A DNA stretch of 29,125 nucleotides from Bog-159 sp049520215 (GTDB taxonomy: Bacteria; Acidobacteriota; Terriglobia; Bryobacterales; Bryobacteraceae), in the NCBI GenBank assembly GCA_049520215.1, contig JBEKPZ010000122.1, positions 1-29,125 on the forward strand, given 5' to 3'. Shown here one piece after another: positions 1-9,277 of this stretch. The stretch's first letter is position 1; each line of letters starts with the position of its first letter. The notes below the pieces were generated by a model. The model was not told the origin of the DNA and searched no databases. It worked only from the letters and a program-made list of their open reading frames with translations. Made by a program: the position numbers and the translations under genes.

Positions 1-381
1 CGTACGCCCACCCCCGATCCGCTGATCGAAGAGTTGGCCGAAAAGGCGGCGCACGCGCGGGGCATCGCGCGGCAGCCCGTCTCCGACGACGAGATCCTGT
101 CGCGCATCATGGTGGCGCTCGCCAACGAAGGCGCCAACGTGCTTGACGAGCACATCGCCATCCGCCCCGGCGATATCGACGTGATTTACGCCTATGGTTT
201 CGGCTACCCGCGCCATCGCGGCGGACCCATGGCCTACGCCGATTCGCTGGGACTCCCGCACGTGTTGGCGAAGGTGAACGAATACCGCGCGCGCCTGGGC
301 GATCACTGGCAGCCCGCGCCGCTGCTGGAGCGTCTGGCTGCGGCGGGCAAGGGCTTCTACGACGCGGCCGGCGCGGCTTAA
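1..381 (+). CDS. 3-hydroxyacyl-CoA dehydrogenase / multifunctional beta-oxidation protein, C-terminal end (partial)
   Basis: The frame is open from the first base, so the gene starts upstream of the window and only its last 126 codons are present. The segment DIDVIYAYGFGYPRHRGGP followed by a PAPLLERLA stretch matches the second C-terminal 3-hydroxyacyl-CoA dehydrogenase domain of FadB/FadJ/FadN-type proteins. These fuse enoyl-CoA hydratase and NAD-dependent 3-hydroxyacyl-CoA dehydrogenase and act in cytoplasmic fatty-acid beta-oxidation. The catalytic and nucleotide-binding parts are off the left edge, so I cannot tell whether a hydratase domain is fused. An acyl-CoA dehydrogenase and an SDR lie about 20 kb away, but not in the same operon. 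Confidence 0.85.
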   Translation, partial: RTPTPDPLIEELAEKAAHARGIARQPVSDDEILSRIMVALANEGANVLDEHIAIRPGDIDVIYAYGFGYPRHRGGPMAYADSLGLPHVLAKVNEYRARLGDHWQPAPLLERLAAAGKGFYDAAGAA

Positions 382-413
382 GCGCTTTTGGGTGCCGACT
401 TTCCGGCCCGTGT

Positions 414-419
414 TATACT
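414..419 (+). promoter_or_regulatory. Possible -10 element upstream of the first GloVer gene
   Basis: TATACT lies 45 bases before the start codon at 464 in an 82-base intergenic gap. A convincing -35 box at 16-18 bases is not visible (a TTGGGT at 388-393 is 20 bases away), so this is only a candidate. The start itself has a purine-rich ribosome-binding stretch (GAGGGGGG) directly upstream. Confidence 0.25.
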
Positions 420-463
420 TCGCCGTTTGGGCCTGAACTCCATAGCTGTGCGAGGGGGGATCA

Positions 464-3400
464 ATGAAACTAATCGCTAAAGCACTAGGCAGGCTGAAAC
501 GGGGGAAGCAGCCGTGCGCCGTCCTCGCGCTGTGCGCGGGGACGGCGGTTGCTCTATCCGCGCAGACCTTTACCACGCTGCACAGCTTCGTTGGCACGGA
601 CGGCGAATATCCCGCTGGCGTTTTGATCCAAGGCAGCGACGGCAACTTCTACGGGACAACCGGACACGGGGGGGCTAATAATGACGCTGGCACGGTCTAC
701 AAAATCACACCGGGCGGCGCACTAACGACGCTATACAACTTCTGCGCCCTTGTTAACAGCAACACGTGCGCGGACGGCAAAGCCCCAGTGGGGCTGGTTC
801 AGGCCGCCAAGGGGGAGATCTACGGGACCACTTCGTATGGAGGGAGCGCCAACAACAACGGCGACTGTTCCGGCTTGGGCTGTGGCACGATCTTTGAGAT
901 CACCCCCAGTGGGGCCCTCACCACGCTCTACGCCTTCTGCGCCCAACCTGTCCCCGTGGGCGGCTACTGCACGGACGGCGCATTTCCACAGGCGGCGCCG
1001 GTCCTGGGCGCCGACGGCAACTTCTATGGCACAACCGCCAGCGGCGGCGCGTCCGGCAGTGGCACGGTGTTCAAAATCACCCCGGGCGGCACGCTGACGA
1101 CGCTGTACGATTTCTGCGGTACCTACGGCTTTTGCACTGACGGCGGAAGCCCTGCGGCGGCGCTGGTTCAGGGCGCCGACGGCAATTTCTACGGGACAAC
1201 AGCCCTCACTATCTTCAAAATCACCCCGGGGGGCACGCTCACGACGTTGTACACCTTCTGCTACGAATGTGTAGGCGGGTCGCTGCCGGCGCTGGTCCAG
1301 GGCGCCGACGGCAACTTGTACGGGACAACCGGCCTGGCCATCTTCAAGATCACCCCGGGGGGCACGCTCACGACGCTTTACACCTTGCAGGACAGCCTGG
1401 GCGCAGAGGCGCTGATCCAGGGCACCGACGGCAATTTTTATGGAACCACATTCTTAGGCGTCTTCAAGATGACCCCGGGCGGTACGCTCACGACGCTATA
1501 CACCTTCTGCTCCCAATCGGTTAACGGCGTCTGCTCGGACGGCGACGAACCGGCGGCGGCGCTGACCCAGGGCACCGACGGCAACTTCTATGGGACCACG
1601 ATGGACGGCGGGGCAAGCTGTAACTGCGGCAACGTCTTCAGCCTGTCCGTCGGCCTGGCCCCGTTCGTGGAAACTCTACCTGTTTCCGGCGCCGTGGGAA
1701 CGGCTGTCCAGATCCTTGGGGCGAATCTGACCGCGGCGACGAGCGTCACCTTCAACGGCATCGCAGCCGTGTTCACCGTGGTATCGAGTACCTTAATCAC
1801 GGCCACCGTACCGGCCGGCGCAAGCACCGGCTCGGTTCAGGTAATGACCCCCGGCGGGACACTCCTCGGCAATGTCGCCTTTGTAGTACAGGCATCGCCT
1901 CCGTCCACAGTCGCAATCTCCGGACAGGTGACTCTCTACGGCAATGGTCTGAGTGGAGCCACCATCACACTGACAGGATCGCCGAGCGGCCCTTCCACCA
2001 CCACCACCGACGCCTCTGGCGACTACAGTTTCTCCGTTGCCAGTGGCGGCGCCTACACGGTGACCCCATCGCTCGGCAACGACAGCTTTGTTCCGTCCAG
2101 CCAGACATTCACCAACCTGAGCGCCAGTGAGACCCAGAATTTCACTACGATGCCGTCTCTCGCCACGCTGTATAACTTCTGCGAGCAACCCGTCAATGGC
2201 GTGTGCCCGGACGGCGCGAGCCCAGGGGCGGCGCTGGTCCAGGGCACCGACGGGAACTTCTATGGGACAACCCTACTGGGCGGGGCCAACAGTGCAGGCA
2301 CGGTCTTCAGATTGACTCCGAGTGGCACGTTGACCACGTTGTACAACTTCTGCTCACAGGGCGGCGCCACGTGCACGGACGGCAGCGGCCCCGTGGTTCT
2401 GGTCCTGGCCACCGACGGGAATATCTACGGAGCAACACAGGGGAGCTTCGTGCCTGGATGCCCAACAGGCGACTGTGGCACCGTCTTCAAAATCACCCCA
2501 AGCGGCACGCTGACGACCCTCTACGGCTTCTGCTCCCAAAGCGGATGCCCGGACGGCGGTGGACCGAAAGGGTTAATCCAGGCCAGCGACGGGAACTTCT
2601 ACGGAACAACCGGAGGCGGCGGCGCCAACAAGGCTGGAACGGTTTTCAAGATCGCCCCAACCGGCACGCTGACCACGCTGTACAGCTTCTGCTCCCAAAG
2701 CGGGTGTGCAGACGGTGGCAGCCCGAACGCGCTAATTCAGGCCACCGACGGGAACTTCTACGGGACAACCGGAGGCGGCGGCGCCAACGAGGCGGGAACG
2801 GTCTTCAAGATCACCCCAACTGGCATGCTGACAACACTATACAGCTTCTGCCCTGAAGGGGCTTGTGTGGCAACCAACCCCCAAGCAGCGCTGGTCCAAG
2901 GCGCCGACGGTGACTTTTATGGAACAGCGGTCAGCGGAACGGGAACGGTCTTTAAGATTACACCGGCTGGCGCGCTAACGACGTTGCACAACTTCTGTAC
3001 GCAAACTGAAAACGGCGGCGTCTGCACGGACGGCTTTGATCCTGCGGCGCCGATGATCCGAGGCAGCGACGGGAATCTCTACGGGACAACCGCCGTCACT
3101 GTCTTCAAGATCACCCCGGACGGCACGTTTACGACGCTGGTTGACTTCTGCACGGTACGGGGATGCGCGTACCCCGGTGTAGGGGCACTGACTCAGGGCA
3201 GCGACGGCAACCTCTACGCGGCAACCTCTGGCCTGGGCAACGCCAACTGTAGTTCACAAGGCTGCGGTATGATCTTTAGCCTGTCGGTAGGCCTCGCCCC
3301 ATTTGTGGAAACTCTGCCCACTTCTGGCGCCGTCGGCACCACCGTCCAAATCCTGGGAACGAATCTAACCGGGTCGACCAGCGTCACCTTCAACGGTACC

Positions 3401-5677
3401 GCGGCTGCCTTCACCGTGGAGTCGAGTACCCTGATCACCACCACCGTACCCTCCGGCGCAAGCACCGGCCAAGTGCAGGTAACCACCCCCAGCGGGACGC
3501 TGCTCAGCAATGTCGCCTTCATAATAGGACAGATTCAACCACCGCCCACGGTTACGATCTCCGGACAGGTCACCCTCGCAGGCAGCGGTCTGAGCGGCGT
3601 CACCATGACGCTGACCGGCTCACCGAGCGGTCCCGCCACTGCCACGACCGACGCCTCCGGAAACTACACTTTCTCTGTCGCGGCGGGCGGCAGCTATACG
3701 CTGACCCCGTCGCTTAGTGGCGACAGCTTCACTCCGGCCAGTCAGACCTTCACCAACCTGAGCGCCAATCAGACACAGGATTTCGTTGCCGTCGAAGTGT
3801 CGGCGGGCAACACTCTCACGGTGAGCCTTGCCTATCAGTTTGGCTCTGCCTTTTCCGGTACACCACCGGCTGGCGCCGGATTCACCGTTACACCTCACAT
3901 ACCCGGATTCACCTTTGACCCATTCGGCAGCCAGGATCTTCTCTTTCAGTCCTGGAACGGTTCGCTGACCGCCAACTTCGCCGGCAATGCCTATAGCGGC
4001 ATGAATCTCGCTGGATCGATGCCTCATCTTGCCTCCGGCGGGGGACAATGGACCACCACATTTACGTTATTGAATAACGGCGCCGCACCCGCCAACGTCG
4101 CCCTCTACTTCTTTGACGACCATGGCAATCCATTGCCGCTGCCACTCACATTCCCGCAGGGATCTCCCGGCCAGACCACCGCGGCGTTCACCGGAGTGCT
4201 GGCGGCCGGGGCGGGGCTGGTGATCGAGACGGCGGGTCTCAACGACCCGCTCGCGACGGGCTGGGCGCAACTGCTGAGCGACGGCGACGTCAGCGGTTTC
4301 GCGGTTTTCACCGACAACGTGACCGCCAGTCAGCAGCAGCAGGCAGTAGTACCCTTGCAGAGCCTCAATCTCCCCGCTTACGTGCTGTGGTTCGACAACA
4401 CCAACGGGTTTGCGACCGGTGTGGCGCTGGCCAACGAATCCGCCGCGACTGCCAGCATGACGGCAGTCATACGCGACGACACCGGCGCGGCGATTACCAC
4501 GCAGACGATCCAGTTACCGCCCAATGGCCATACGGCTTTCGTTCTCGCAACCAATTACCCCGCTACAGCGAATCGCCGCGGCAGCGTGGAGTTTGACGAG
4601 CCGGCCAATGGACAGGTGAGCGTTCTGGGGCTCAGCTTCAATCCCGCATCGGCATTTACTTCGATTCCGGTTGCGCCATTATTGAGTGGCGAAAGCGCCA
4701 GCCCCGCCGGCGCGACCTTCACCAATCCGATCGCCGATCGGACCCCGCATTCCACGGCTCCGCGAGCGTCGGGGCGCCAAAGCTCGCCGCGGGACGACGC
4801 CAATAGCTTCGCGGTCAACCTGAGTTATCAGTTTGGCCCATCGTTGAGCGGCACACCCCCGGCCGGCGCAGGGTTCACCGTCACGCCCCATATACCGGGA
4901 TTCACCATAACCCCATTCGGCAGCCAGGATCTTGCCATCCAGAACTGGAAAGGCACGCTGGCCTTCAACTTCGACGCCATCGCCTATGCGGGCATGAACT
5001 TCGCCGGCTCGATGCCTCACCTGGCGTCCGGCGGGGGCCAGTGGACCACAACCTTCACCATATTGAATGCCGGCTCGTCAACGGCGAGTATCGCTCTCAA
5101 CTTCTTTGACGACAGCGGCGTTCCATTGCAATTGCCGCTTATATTCCCGCAGGGATCTCCCAACCAGACCACCGCGACTTTCACCGGTTCGGTGAAGTCC
5201 GGTGCGGGCCTCGTCATTCAGACGGCGGGGCTGAACAATCCACTCGCGACGGGCTGGGCCCAACTGCTGAGCGACGGCGACGTCAGCGGCTTCGCGGTGT
5301 TTACCGATAATGTGACCGCGCGGCAACAGCAGCAGGCCGTAGTGCCCTTGCAAAGCCTCCACTCCAGCGCTTACGAGCTGTGGTTCGACAACACCAACGG
5401 GTTTGCGACCGGCGTCGCACTGGCCAATGAATCCACCGCGCCCGCCACCATGACGTTAGTCATACGGGACGACACCGGCGCACAGATCGCCACGCAGACG
5501 ATCCAACTGCCGGCGCAGGGCCACACCGCATTCGCTCTGGCAACCAACTATCCGATGACCGCGAACCGGCGCGGCACCGTGGAGTTCAGTGAGCCGGCCG
5601 ATGGGCAGGTCAGCGTGCTGGGGCTCAGCTTCAATCCGGCCTCCGCTTTTACTTCGATTCCCGCAGTCCCGCAATAG
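464..5677 (+). CDS. Giant secreted GloVer-repeat protein with IPT/TIG and carboxypeptidase-regulatory-like domains (1737 aa)
   Basis: Residues 1-34 form a Sec-type signal peptide ending around ALSAQ. Residues 35-391 are seven repeats of about 40-65 residues of the GloVer (Gloeobacter/Verrucomicrobia, TIGR03803) type, with DGNFYGTT, GTVFKITPGG and LTTLYNFC signatures. They are followed by an IPT/TIG domain (about 400-476) and a carboxypeptidase-regulatory/Cna-B-like beta-sandwich (about 480-562). The same order then repeats: seven GloVer repeats (565-938), IPT/TIG (946-1021) and a Cna-B-like domain (1028-1110). The C-terminus has two copies of a ~290-residue module (about 1117-1406 and 1449-1737) with VTPHIPGF, GSMPHLASGGGQWTT and SDGDVSGFAVFTDN signatures. 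No LPXTG, PEP-CTERM or type IX sorting tail is seen. The family name is confident; the ligand and role are unknown. An extracellular or cell-surface binding protein is inferred. The start is set by GAGGGGGG just upstream and by the signal peptide. Confidence 0.9.
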   Translation: MKLIAKALGRLKRGKQPCAVLALCAGTAVALSAQTFTTLHSFVGTDGEYPAGVLIQGSDGNFYGTTGHGGANNDAGTVYKITPGGALTTLYNFCALVNSNTCADGKAPVGLVQAAKGEIYGTTSYGGSANNNGDCSGLGCGTIFEITPSGALTTLYAFCAQPVPVGGYCTDGAFPQAAPVLGADGNFYGTTASGGASGSGTVFKITPGGTLTTLYDFCGTYGFCTDGGSPAAALVQGADGNFYGTTALTIFKITPGGTLTTLYTFCYECVGGSLPALVQGADGNLYGTTGLAIFKITPGGTLTTLYTLQDSLGAEALIQGTDGNFYGTTFLGVFKMTPGGTLTTLYTFCSQSVNGVCSDGDEPAAALTQGTDGNFYGTTMDGGASCNCGNVFSLSVGLAPFVETLPVSGAVGTAVQILGANLTAATSVTFNGIAAVFTVVSSTLITATVPAGASTGSVQVMTPGGTLLGNVAFVVQASPPSTVAISGQVTLYGNGLSGATITLTGSPSGPSTTTTDASGDYSFSVASGGAYTVTPSLGNDSFVPSSQTFTNLSASETQNFTTMPSLATLYNFCEQPVNGVCPDGASPGAALVQGTDGNFYGTTLLGGANSAGTVFRLTPSGTLTTLYNFCSQGGATCTDGSGPVVLVLATDGNIYGATQGSFVPGCPTGDCGTVFKITPSGTLTTLYGFCSQSGCPDGGGPKGLIQASDGNFYGTTGGGGANKAGTVFKIAPTGTLTTLYSFCSQSGCADGGSPNALIQATDGNFYGTTGGGGANEAGTVFKITPTGMLTTLYSFCPEGACVATNPQAALVQGADGDFYGTAVSGTGTVFKITPAGALTTLHNFCTQTENGGVCTDGFDPAAPMIRGSDGNLYGTTAVTVFKITPDGTFTTLVDFCTVRGCAYPGVGALTQGSDGNLYAATSGLGNANCSSQGCGMIFSLSVGLAPFVETLPTSGAVGTTVQILGTNLTGSTSVTFNGTAAAFTVESSTLITTTVPSGASTGQVQVTTPSGTLLSNVAFIIGQIQPPPTVTISGQVTLAGSGLSGVTMTLTGSPSGPATATTDASGNYTFSVAAGGSYTLTPSLSGDSFTPASQTFTNLSANQTQDFVAVEVSAGNTLTVSLAYQFGSAFSGTPPAGAGFTVTPHIPGFTFDPFGSQDLLFQSWNGSLTANFAGNAYSGMNLAGSMPHLASGGGQWTTTFTLLNNGAAPANVALYFFDDHGNPLPLPLTFPQGSPGQTTAAFTGVLAAGAGLVIETAGLNDPLATGWAQLLSDGDVSGFAVFTDNVTASQQQQAVVPLQSLNLPAYVLWFDNTNGFATGVALANESAATASMTAVIRDDTGAAITTQTIQLPPNGHTAFVLATNYPATANRRGSVEFDEPANGQVSVLGLSFNPASAFTSIPVAPLLSGESASPAGATFTNPIADRTPHSTAPRASGRQSSPRDDANSFAVNLSYQFGPSLSGTPPAGAGFTVTPHIPGFTITPFGSQDLAIQNWKGTLAFNFDAIAYAGMNFAGSMPHLASGGGQWTTTFTILNAGSSTASIALNFFDDSGVPLQLPLIFPQGSPNQTTATFTGSVKSGAGLVIQTAGLNNPLATGWAQLLSDGDVSGFAVFTDNVTARQQQQAVVPLQSLHSSAYELWFDNTNGFATGVALANESTAPATMTLVIRDDTGAQIATQTIQLPAQGHTAFALATNYPMTANRRGTVEFSEPADGQVSVLGLSFNPASAFTSIPAVPQ
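566..1640 (+). repeat. GloVer repeat block 1 (seven repeats)
   Basis: Seven in-frame tandem repeats, each running from a TLTTLY-like strand through an FC...C-DG segment and DGNFYGTT to VFKITPGG. They vary between about 40 and 65 residues because the glycine-rich loop after YGTT differs in length. Several adjacent copies keep near-identical DNA, which points to recent duplication or gene conversion. Confidence 0.85.
2156..3279 (+). repeat. GloVer repeat block 2 (seven repeats)
   Basis: A second run of seven repeats with the same signatures, beginning at SLATLYNFC and ending, as block 1 does, with an IFSLSVGLAP-type closing strand that leads into an IPT/TIG domain. The third and fourth copies are almost identical (SFCSQSGC-DGG and YGTTGGGGAN). 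Confidence 0.85.
3811..4680 (+). repeat. C-terminal module, copy 1 of 4
   Basis: About 290 codons, starting near LAYQFGSAFSGTPPAGAG and ending at VLGLSFNPASAFTSIP. The same module occurs at 4806-5674, 7363-8230 and 8351-9212, with long stretches of matching DNA. I do not know its function. Its predominantly beta, Gly/Thr/Ser-rich composition suits a secreted beta-sandwich pair. Confidence 0.85.
4806..5674 (+). repeat. C-terminal module, copy 2 of 4
   Basis: Second copy within the 1737-aa protein. It is joined to copy 1 by a ~45-residue Ser/Pro-rich linker and forms the extreme C-terminus (FTSIPAVPQ). That ending is identical to the end of the downstream paralog, so copies in the same relative position resemble each other across genes. 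Confidence 0.85.
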
Positions 5678-5750
5678 GCGGAGGTCCAGAGGAAACATGC
5701 GCCGAATCGCTAAAGAAGCTGTGTGGAGTTGCAACTAAAGGAGCGCATCG

Positions 5751-8700
5751 ATGAAAAGCATCGCGAACGCATTGGGCAGGCTGAGCTTTGGGAGGAGAGC
5801 GTTCGCCGTACTCGCGCTGCGCGCAACGATGGCGCTTGCCCTATCCGCGCAGACGTTCACTACGCTGCACACCTTCGATTACGCGGACGGCGATTACCCC
5901 GCGGGGGCGTTGATCCAAGGCGCCGACGGCAACCTCTACGGGACTACGGTACAGGGCGGGGCCAATTGTCCGGCTGCCGGGGGCTGCGGAACGGTCTTCA
6001 AAATCACCCCCGGCGGCACGCTGACGACGCTATACAATTTCTGTTCCCAAGCCAACTGCGCGGACGGCGATGGCCCCGCGGCGGCTTTCTTCCAAGGCGG
6101 GTACGCGTTGGTCCAAGGCGCCGACGGGGACTTCTACGGGACAACCGCGTACGGCGGGGTCAACCATTCGTGCGCGTACGGAGTCTCTGGCTGTGGCACG
6201 ATCTTCAAAATCACGCCGGACGGCGGACTAACGACGCTTTACCGTTTTTGCTCCCAAAACCAGTGCCCGGACGGCGCGTACCCGTATGCGGGGCTGGTCC
6301 AAGCCACCGATGGCAACCTCTACGGAACCACCTCAGGCGGCGGGACAAACTGCGTCCAAGCCCCAGGTTGTGGGACGGTTTTCAAAATCACTCCTAGCGG
6401 CTCGCTCACGACGTTGTACAGCTTCTGCGCTCAAGGTGGCGCCAGTTGTACGGACGGCAATGACCCTGTTGCAGCGTTGGTGCAAGCCCCCGATGGCAAC
6501 CTCTATGGGACAACGTTCTATGGCGGGGCATACCAATTCGGGACGGTCTTCAAAATCACTCTCGGCGGAGCGCTGACGACGATACACAGTTTTTGCGCTC
6601 CAACCGCGGGGAGCGAAGGTTGCGCGGACGGCCGGTACCCATCCGCGGCGCTGGTCCAGGGCGCAAATGGGAATCTCTACGGGACTTCCGGGGTGGCCTT
6701 CGAAATCACCCCGAGTGGCACGCTGACCACGCTTTACCAGTTCTGCTCCCAAGGCGGCATCCACTGCACGGACGGCGATGATCCCTCCGGGCTAATCCTG
6801 GGCAGCGATGGGAACTTCTACGGTACAACATACTCTGGTGGGGCCAACCCTGGTATTTCGGACGTCGGTACTCCTGGCTTAGGCGCCGGCACGGTCTTCA
6901 GAATGACTCCGAGCGGCAAGCTGACGACGCTGCACAGTTTCTGCTTCCAGAGCGGGTGCCCGGACGGCCAGCAGCCCCTCGCGGCGCTGGTCCAAAGCGC
7001 CAGTGGCGTCTTCTACGGAACTACGTCTGATGGCGGGAACGGCACCGCCCGGTTCTGCACCGAGTATGGGGGCTGTGGCACGCTCTTCAGCCTGTCGCTC
7101 GATAGCTATACGATTTCCGGCCAGGTGACCCTCTCAGGCAAGCCCGAGGTAGGGGTCACTGTGACGCTAAGCGGGTCGCAGAGCGGATCCGTTACGACAG
7201 ACAGTTCGGGGAACTACAGCTTCCTTGCGCAATCGGGCGGCAACTATACCGTCACACCTTCGCTCCCCGGTTACGCTTTCGATCCCCCCAGCCAGACCTT
7301 CAGCGACCTGAGCGCCAATCAGGTTCAGAACTTCGCCGCGTTTCCAGCGTCGCCCGCGAGCAGCCTCACAACGAGCCTAACCTATCAGTTTGGCCCCGCT
7401 TTTTCCGGTACGCCCCCTGCCGGTTCCGGATTCACCGTCACGCCGCACATCCCCGGATACGCAGTCGCCCCATTCGGCAGCCAGGACTTTCCCTTCCAGA
7501 CCTGGAACGGGATGCTCGCCGCCACTTTCTATGCGACTGCCTACAGCGGTATGAATATCGCCGGATCGATGCCCCATTTGGCTTCCGGCGGCGGCCAATG
7601 GACCACCACGTTCACGTTATTGAATAACGGCGCCGCGTCCGCGAACGCCGCTCTCAACTTTTTCGACAGCAACGGCGACCCATTGCCGCTCCCGCTCACA
7701 TTCCCCCAGGGATCTCCCAGCCAGACCACTGCAGCCTTCACCGGCGTGTTAGCTGCCGGCGCGGCGCTGGTGATCGAGACCGCGGGACTGAACCAGCCGC
7801 TGGCGACGGGCTGGGCTCAACTGCTGAGCGACGGCGACGTCAGCGGCTTCGCGGTGTTCACCGATAACGTCACCGCCAGCCAGCAGCAGCAGGCGATAGT
7901 GCCGTTGCAGAGCCTCAATCTCCCCGCATACCTGCTGTGGTTTGACAACACCAACGGGTTTGCGACGGGTGTGGCGCTGGCGAACGAATCCACAGTGCCC
8001 ACGATCCTGACGGCAGTCATCCGGGACGACACCGACGCGGCGATTACCACGCAGGCGATCCCGCTTCCGCCGCGGGGCCACACCGCCTTCGTGCTGGCAA
8101 CCAATTATCCGATGACCGCGAACCGGCGCGGCACCGTGGAGTTTGACGTGCCGCCCATTGGACAGGTCAGCGTTTTGGGACTCAGCTTCAACCCCGCGTC
8201 AGCCTTTACTTCGATTCCGCTTACGCCATTGCTCAGTGGCGAGTACGCCAGTCCCGCGGACGTGACCTTCACCGGCGCGACCGACGATCTGACGCCGCAT
8301 TCGATGGCTCCGCAAGGGAGCAAGAGTTCTCCGCCGGCCGATGCGAATGCCATCGCCGTCAACCTGAGCTATCAGTTTGGCCCTTCTCTTACCGGTACGC
8401 CTCCGGCCGGCGCGGGATTCACCGTCACGCCGCACATACCGGGATTCACCTTTACTCCATTCGGCAGCCAGGACCTTCCCATCCAGGATTGGAGCGGCAC
8501 GCTAGCCTTCAACTTCGACGCCAGCAACGGCATGCGTCTCGCCGGATCGATGCCTCACTTCGCCTCCGGCGGGGGCCAATGGACCACCACCTTCACCCTA
8601 ATAAACACTGGTACGGCAACAGCGGATGTTGGTCTCATTTTCCTCGACGACAATGGCAACCAACTGCCGTTGCCGCTCACGTTCCCGCAGGGATCGCCCA

Positions 8701-9215
8701 GCCAGACCACCGCGACGTTTAGCGGTATGTTGAGCGCGGGCTCGGGGTTGGTGATCCAGACGGCGGGGCTGAACGACCCGCTCGCGACCGGCTGGGCTGA
8801 ACTGCTGAGCGACGGCGACGTCAGTGGCTTCGCGGTGTTCACCGATAATGTGACCGCGCAGCAACAGCAGCAGGCGGTAGTGCCTTTGCAGAGCCTCAAC
8901 TCCAGCGCCTACGAGTTGTGGTTCGACAATACCAAAGGGTTTTCGACCGGCGTGGCGCTGGCCAACGCATCCATCGAACCGGCCACCATGACCTTAGTCA
9001 TACGGGACGACACCGGCACGCAGATTACGACGCAGACGATCCAACTGCCGGCGCAGGGACATACAGCCTTCACTCTGGCGGCGACCTATCCGATGACCGC
9101 GAACCGCCGCGGCACGGTGGAGTTCAGCGAGCCGGCCGATGGGCAGGTAAGCGTTCTAGGGCTCAGCTTCAATCCGGCGTCGGCATTTACTTCGATCCCC
9201 GCCGTCCCGCAGTAG
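5751..9215 (+). CDS. Secreted GloVer-repeat protein, paralog of the upstream gene (1154 aa)
   Basis: An AAAGGAG ribosome-binding site sits 7 bases before the ATG, and the gene begins 73 bases after the upstream paralog, so the two are probably co-transcribed. The signal peptide (residues 1-34) and the start of the mature chain (ALSAQTFTTLH) match the upstream protein. Seven GloVer repeats fill residues 35-447, followed directly by one carboxypeptidase-regulatory/Cna-B-like domain (about 453-530) with no IPT/TIG domain between them. Two copies of the C-terminal module follow (about 538-827 and 867-1154). It looks like the single-unit form of the architecture that is doubled in the upstream gene. 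Extracellular location is inferred from the signal peptide; the binding partner is unknown. Confidence 0.9.
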   Translation: MKSIANALGRLSFGRRAFAVLALRATMALALSAQTFTTLHTFDYADGDYPAGALIQGADGNLYGTTVQGGANCPAAGGCGTVFKITPGGTLTTLYNFCSQANCADGDGPAAAFFQGGYALVQGADGDFYGTTAYGGVNHSCAYGVSGCGTIFKITPDGGLTTLYRFCSQNQCPDGAYPYAGLVQATDGNLYGTTSGGGTNCVQAPGCGTVFKITPSGSLTTLYSFCAQGGASCTDGNDPVAALVQAPDGNLYGTTFYGGAYQFGTVFKITLGGALTTIHSFCAPTAGSEGCADGRYPSAALVQGANGNLYGTSGVAFEITPSGTLTTLYQFCSQGGIHCTDGDDPSGLILGSDGNFYGTTYSGGANPGISDVGTPGLGAGTVFRMTPSGKLTTLHSFCFQSGCPDGQQPLAALVQSASGVFYGTTSDGGNGTARFCTEYGGCGTLFSLSLDSYTISGQVTLSGKPEVGVTVTLSGSQSGSVTTDSSGNYSFLAQSGGNYTVTPSLPGYAFDPPSQTFSDLSANQVQNFAAFPASPASSLTTSLTYQFGPAFSGTPPAGSGFTVTPHIPGYAVAPFGSQDFPFQTWNGMLAATFYATAYSGMNIAGSMPHLASGGGQWTTTFTLLNNGAASANAALNFFDSNGDPLPLPLTFPQGSPSQTTAAFTGVLAAGAALVIETAGLNQPLATGWAQLLSDGDVSGFAVFTDNVTASQQQQAIVPLQSLNLPAYLLWFDNTNGFATGVALANESTVPTILTAVIRDDTDAAITTQAIPLPPRGHTAFVLATNYPMTANRRGTVEFDVPPIGQVSVLGLSFNPASAFTSIPLTPLLSGEYASPADVTFTGATDDLTPHSMAPQGSKSSPPADANAIAVNLSYQFGPSLTGTPPAGAGFTVTPHIPGFTFTPFGSQDLPIQDWSGTLAFNFDASNGMRLAGSMPHFASGGGQWTTTFTLINTGTATADVGLIFLDDNGNQLPLPLTFPQGSPSQTTATFSGMLSAGSGLVIQTAGLNDPLATGWAELLSDGDVSGFAVFTDNVTAQQQQQAVVPLQSLNSSAYELWFDNTKGFSTGVALANASIEPATMTLVIRDDTGTQITTQTIQLPAQGHTAFTLAATYPMTANRRGTVEFSEPADGQVSVLGLSFNPASAFTSIPAVPQ
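5853..7090 (+). repeat. GloVer repeat block 3 (seven repeats)
   Basis: Seven tandem repeats of the same type as in the upstream gene. Repeat 2 carries a small internal insertion around FFQGGYALVQG that looks like a partial duplication of the ALVQG strand. Confidence 0.85.
7363..8230 (+). repeat. C-terminal module, copy 3 of 4
   Basis: Starts near LTYQFGPAFSGTPPAGSG and ends at FTSIPLTPLLSGE. It is most similar to copy 1 in the upstream gene, sharing for example the LLNNGAA and SLNLPAY-LWFDNTNGF segments. Confidence 0.85.
8351..9212 (+). repeat. C-terminal module, copy 4 of 4
   Basis: Starts near LSYQFGPSLTGTPPAGAG and ends the protein with FTSIPAVPQ. It is most similar to copy 2, sharing SSAYELWFDNT and IQLPAQGHTAF. 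It is slightly shorter because a few residues are missing after FNFDAS. Confidence 0.85.
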
Positions 9216-9277
9216 GCAGACGAGAAACCGCGTCGGCGCGCAAGTGTTCTACGCTAGGTAATCCGCAAAGCGACACT

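Noticed and set aside
566..3279. Regularly spaced near-identical DNA (for example GGCACGCTGACGACGCTGTA) that could be taken for a CRISPR array
   Set aside because: The repeats stay in frame, vary at third positions and encode the GloVer protein repeats; the spacers are coding and of irregular length.
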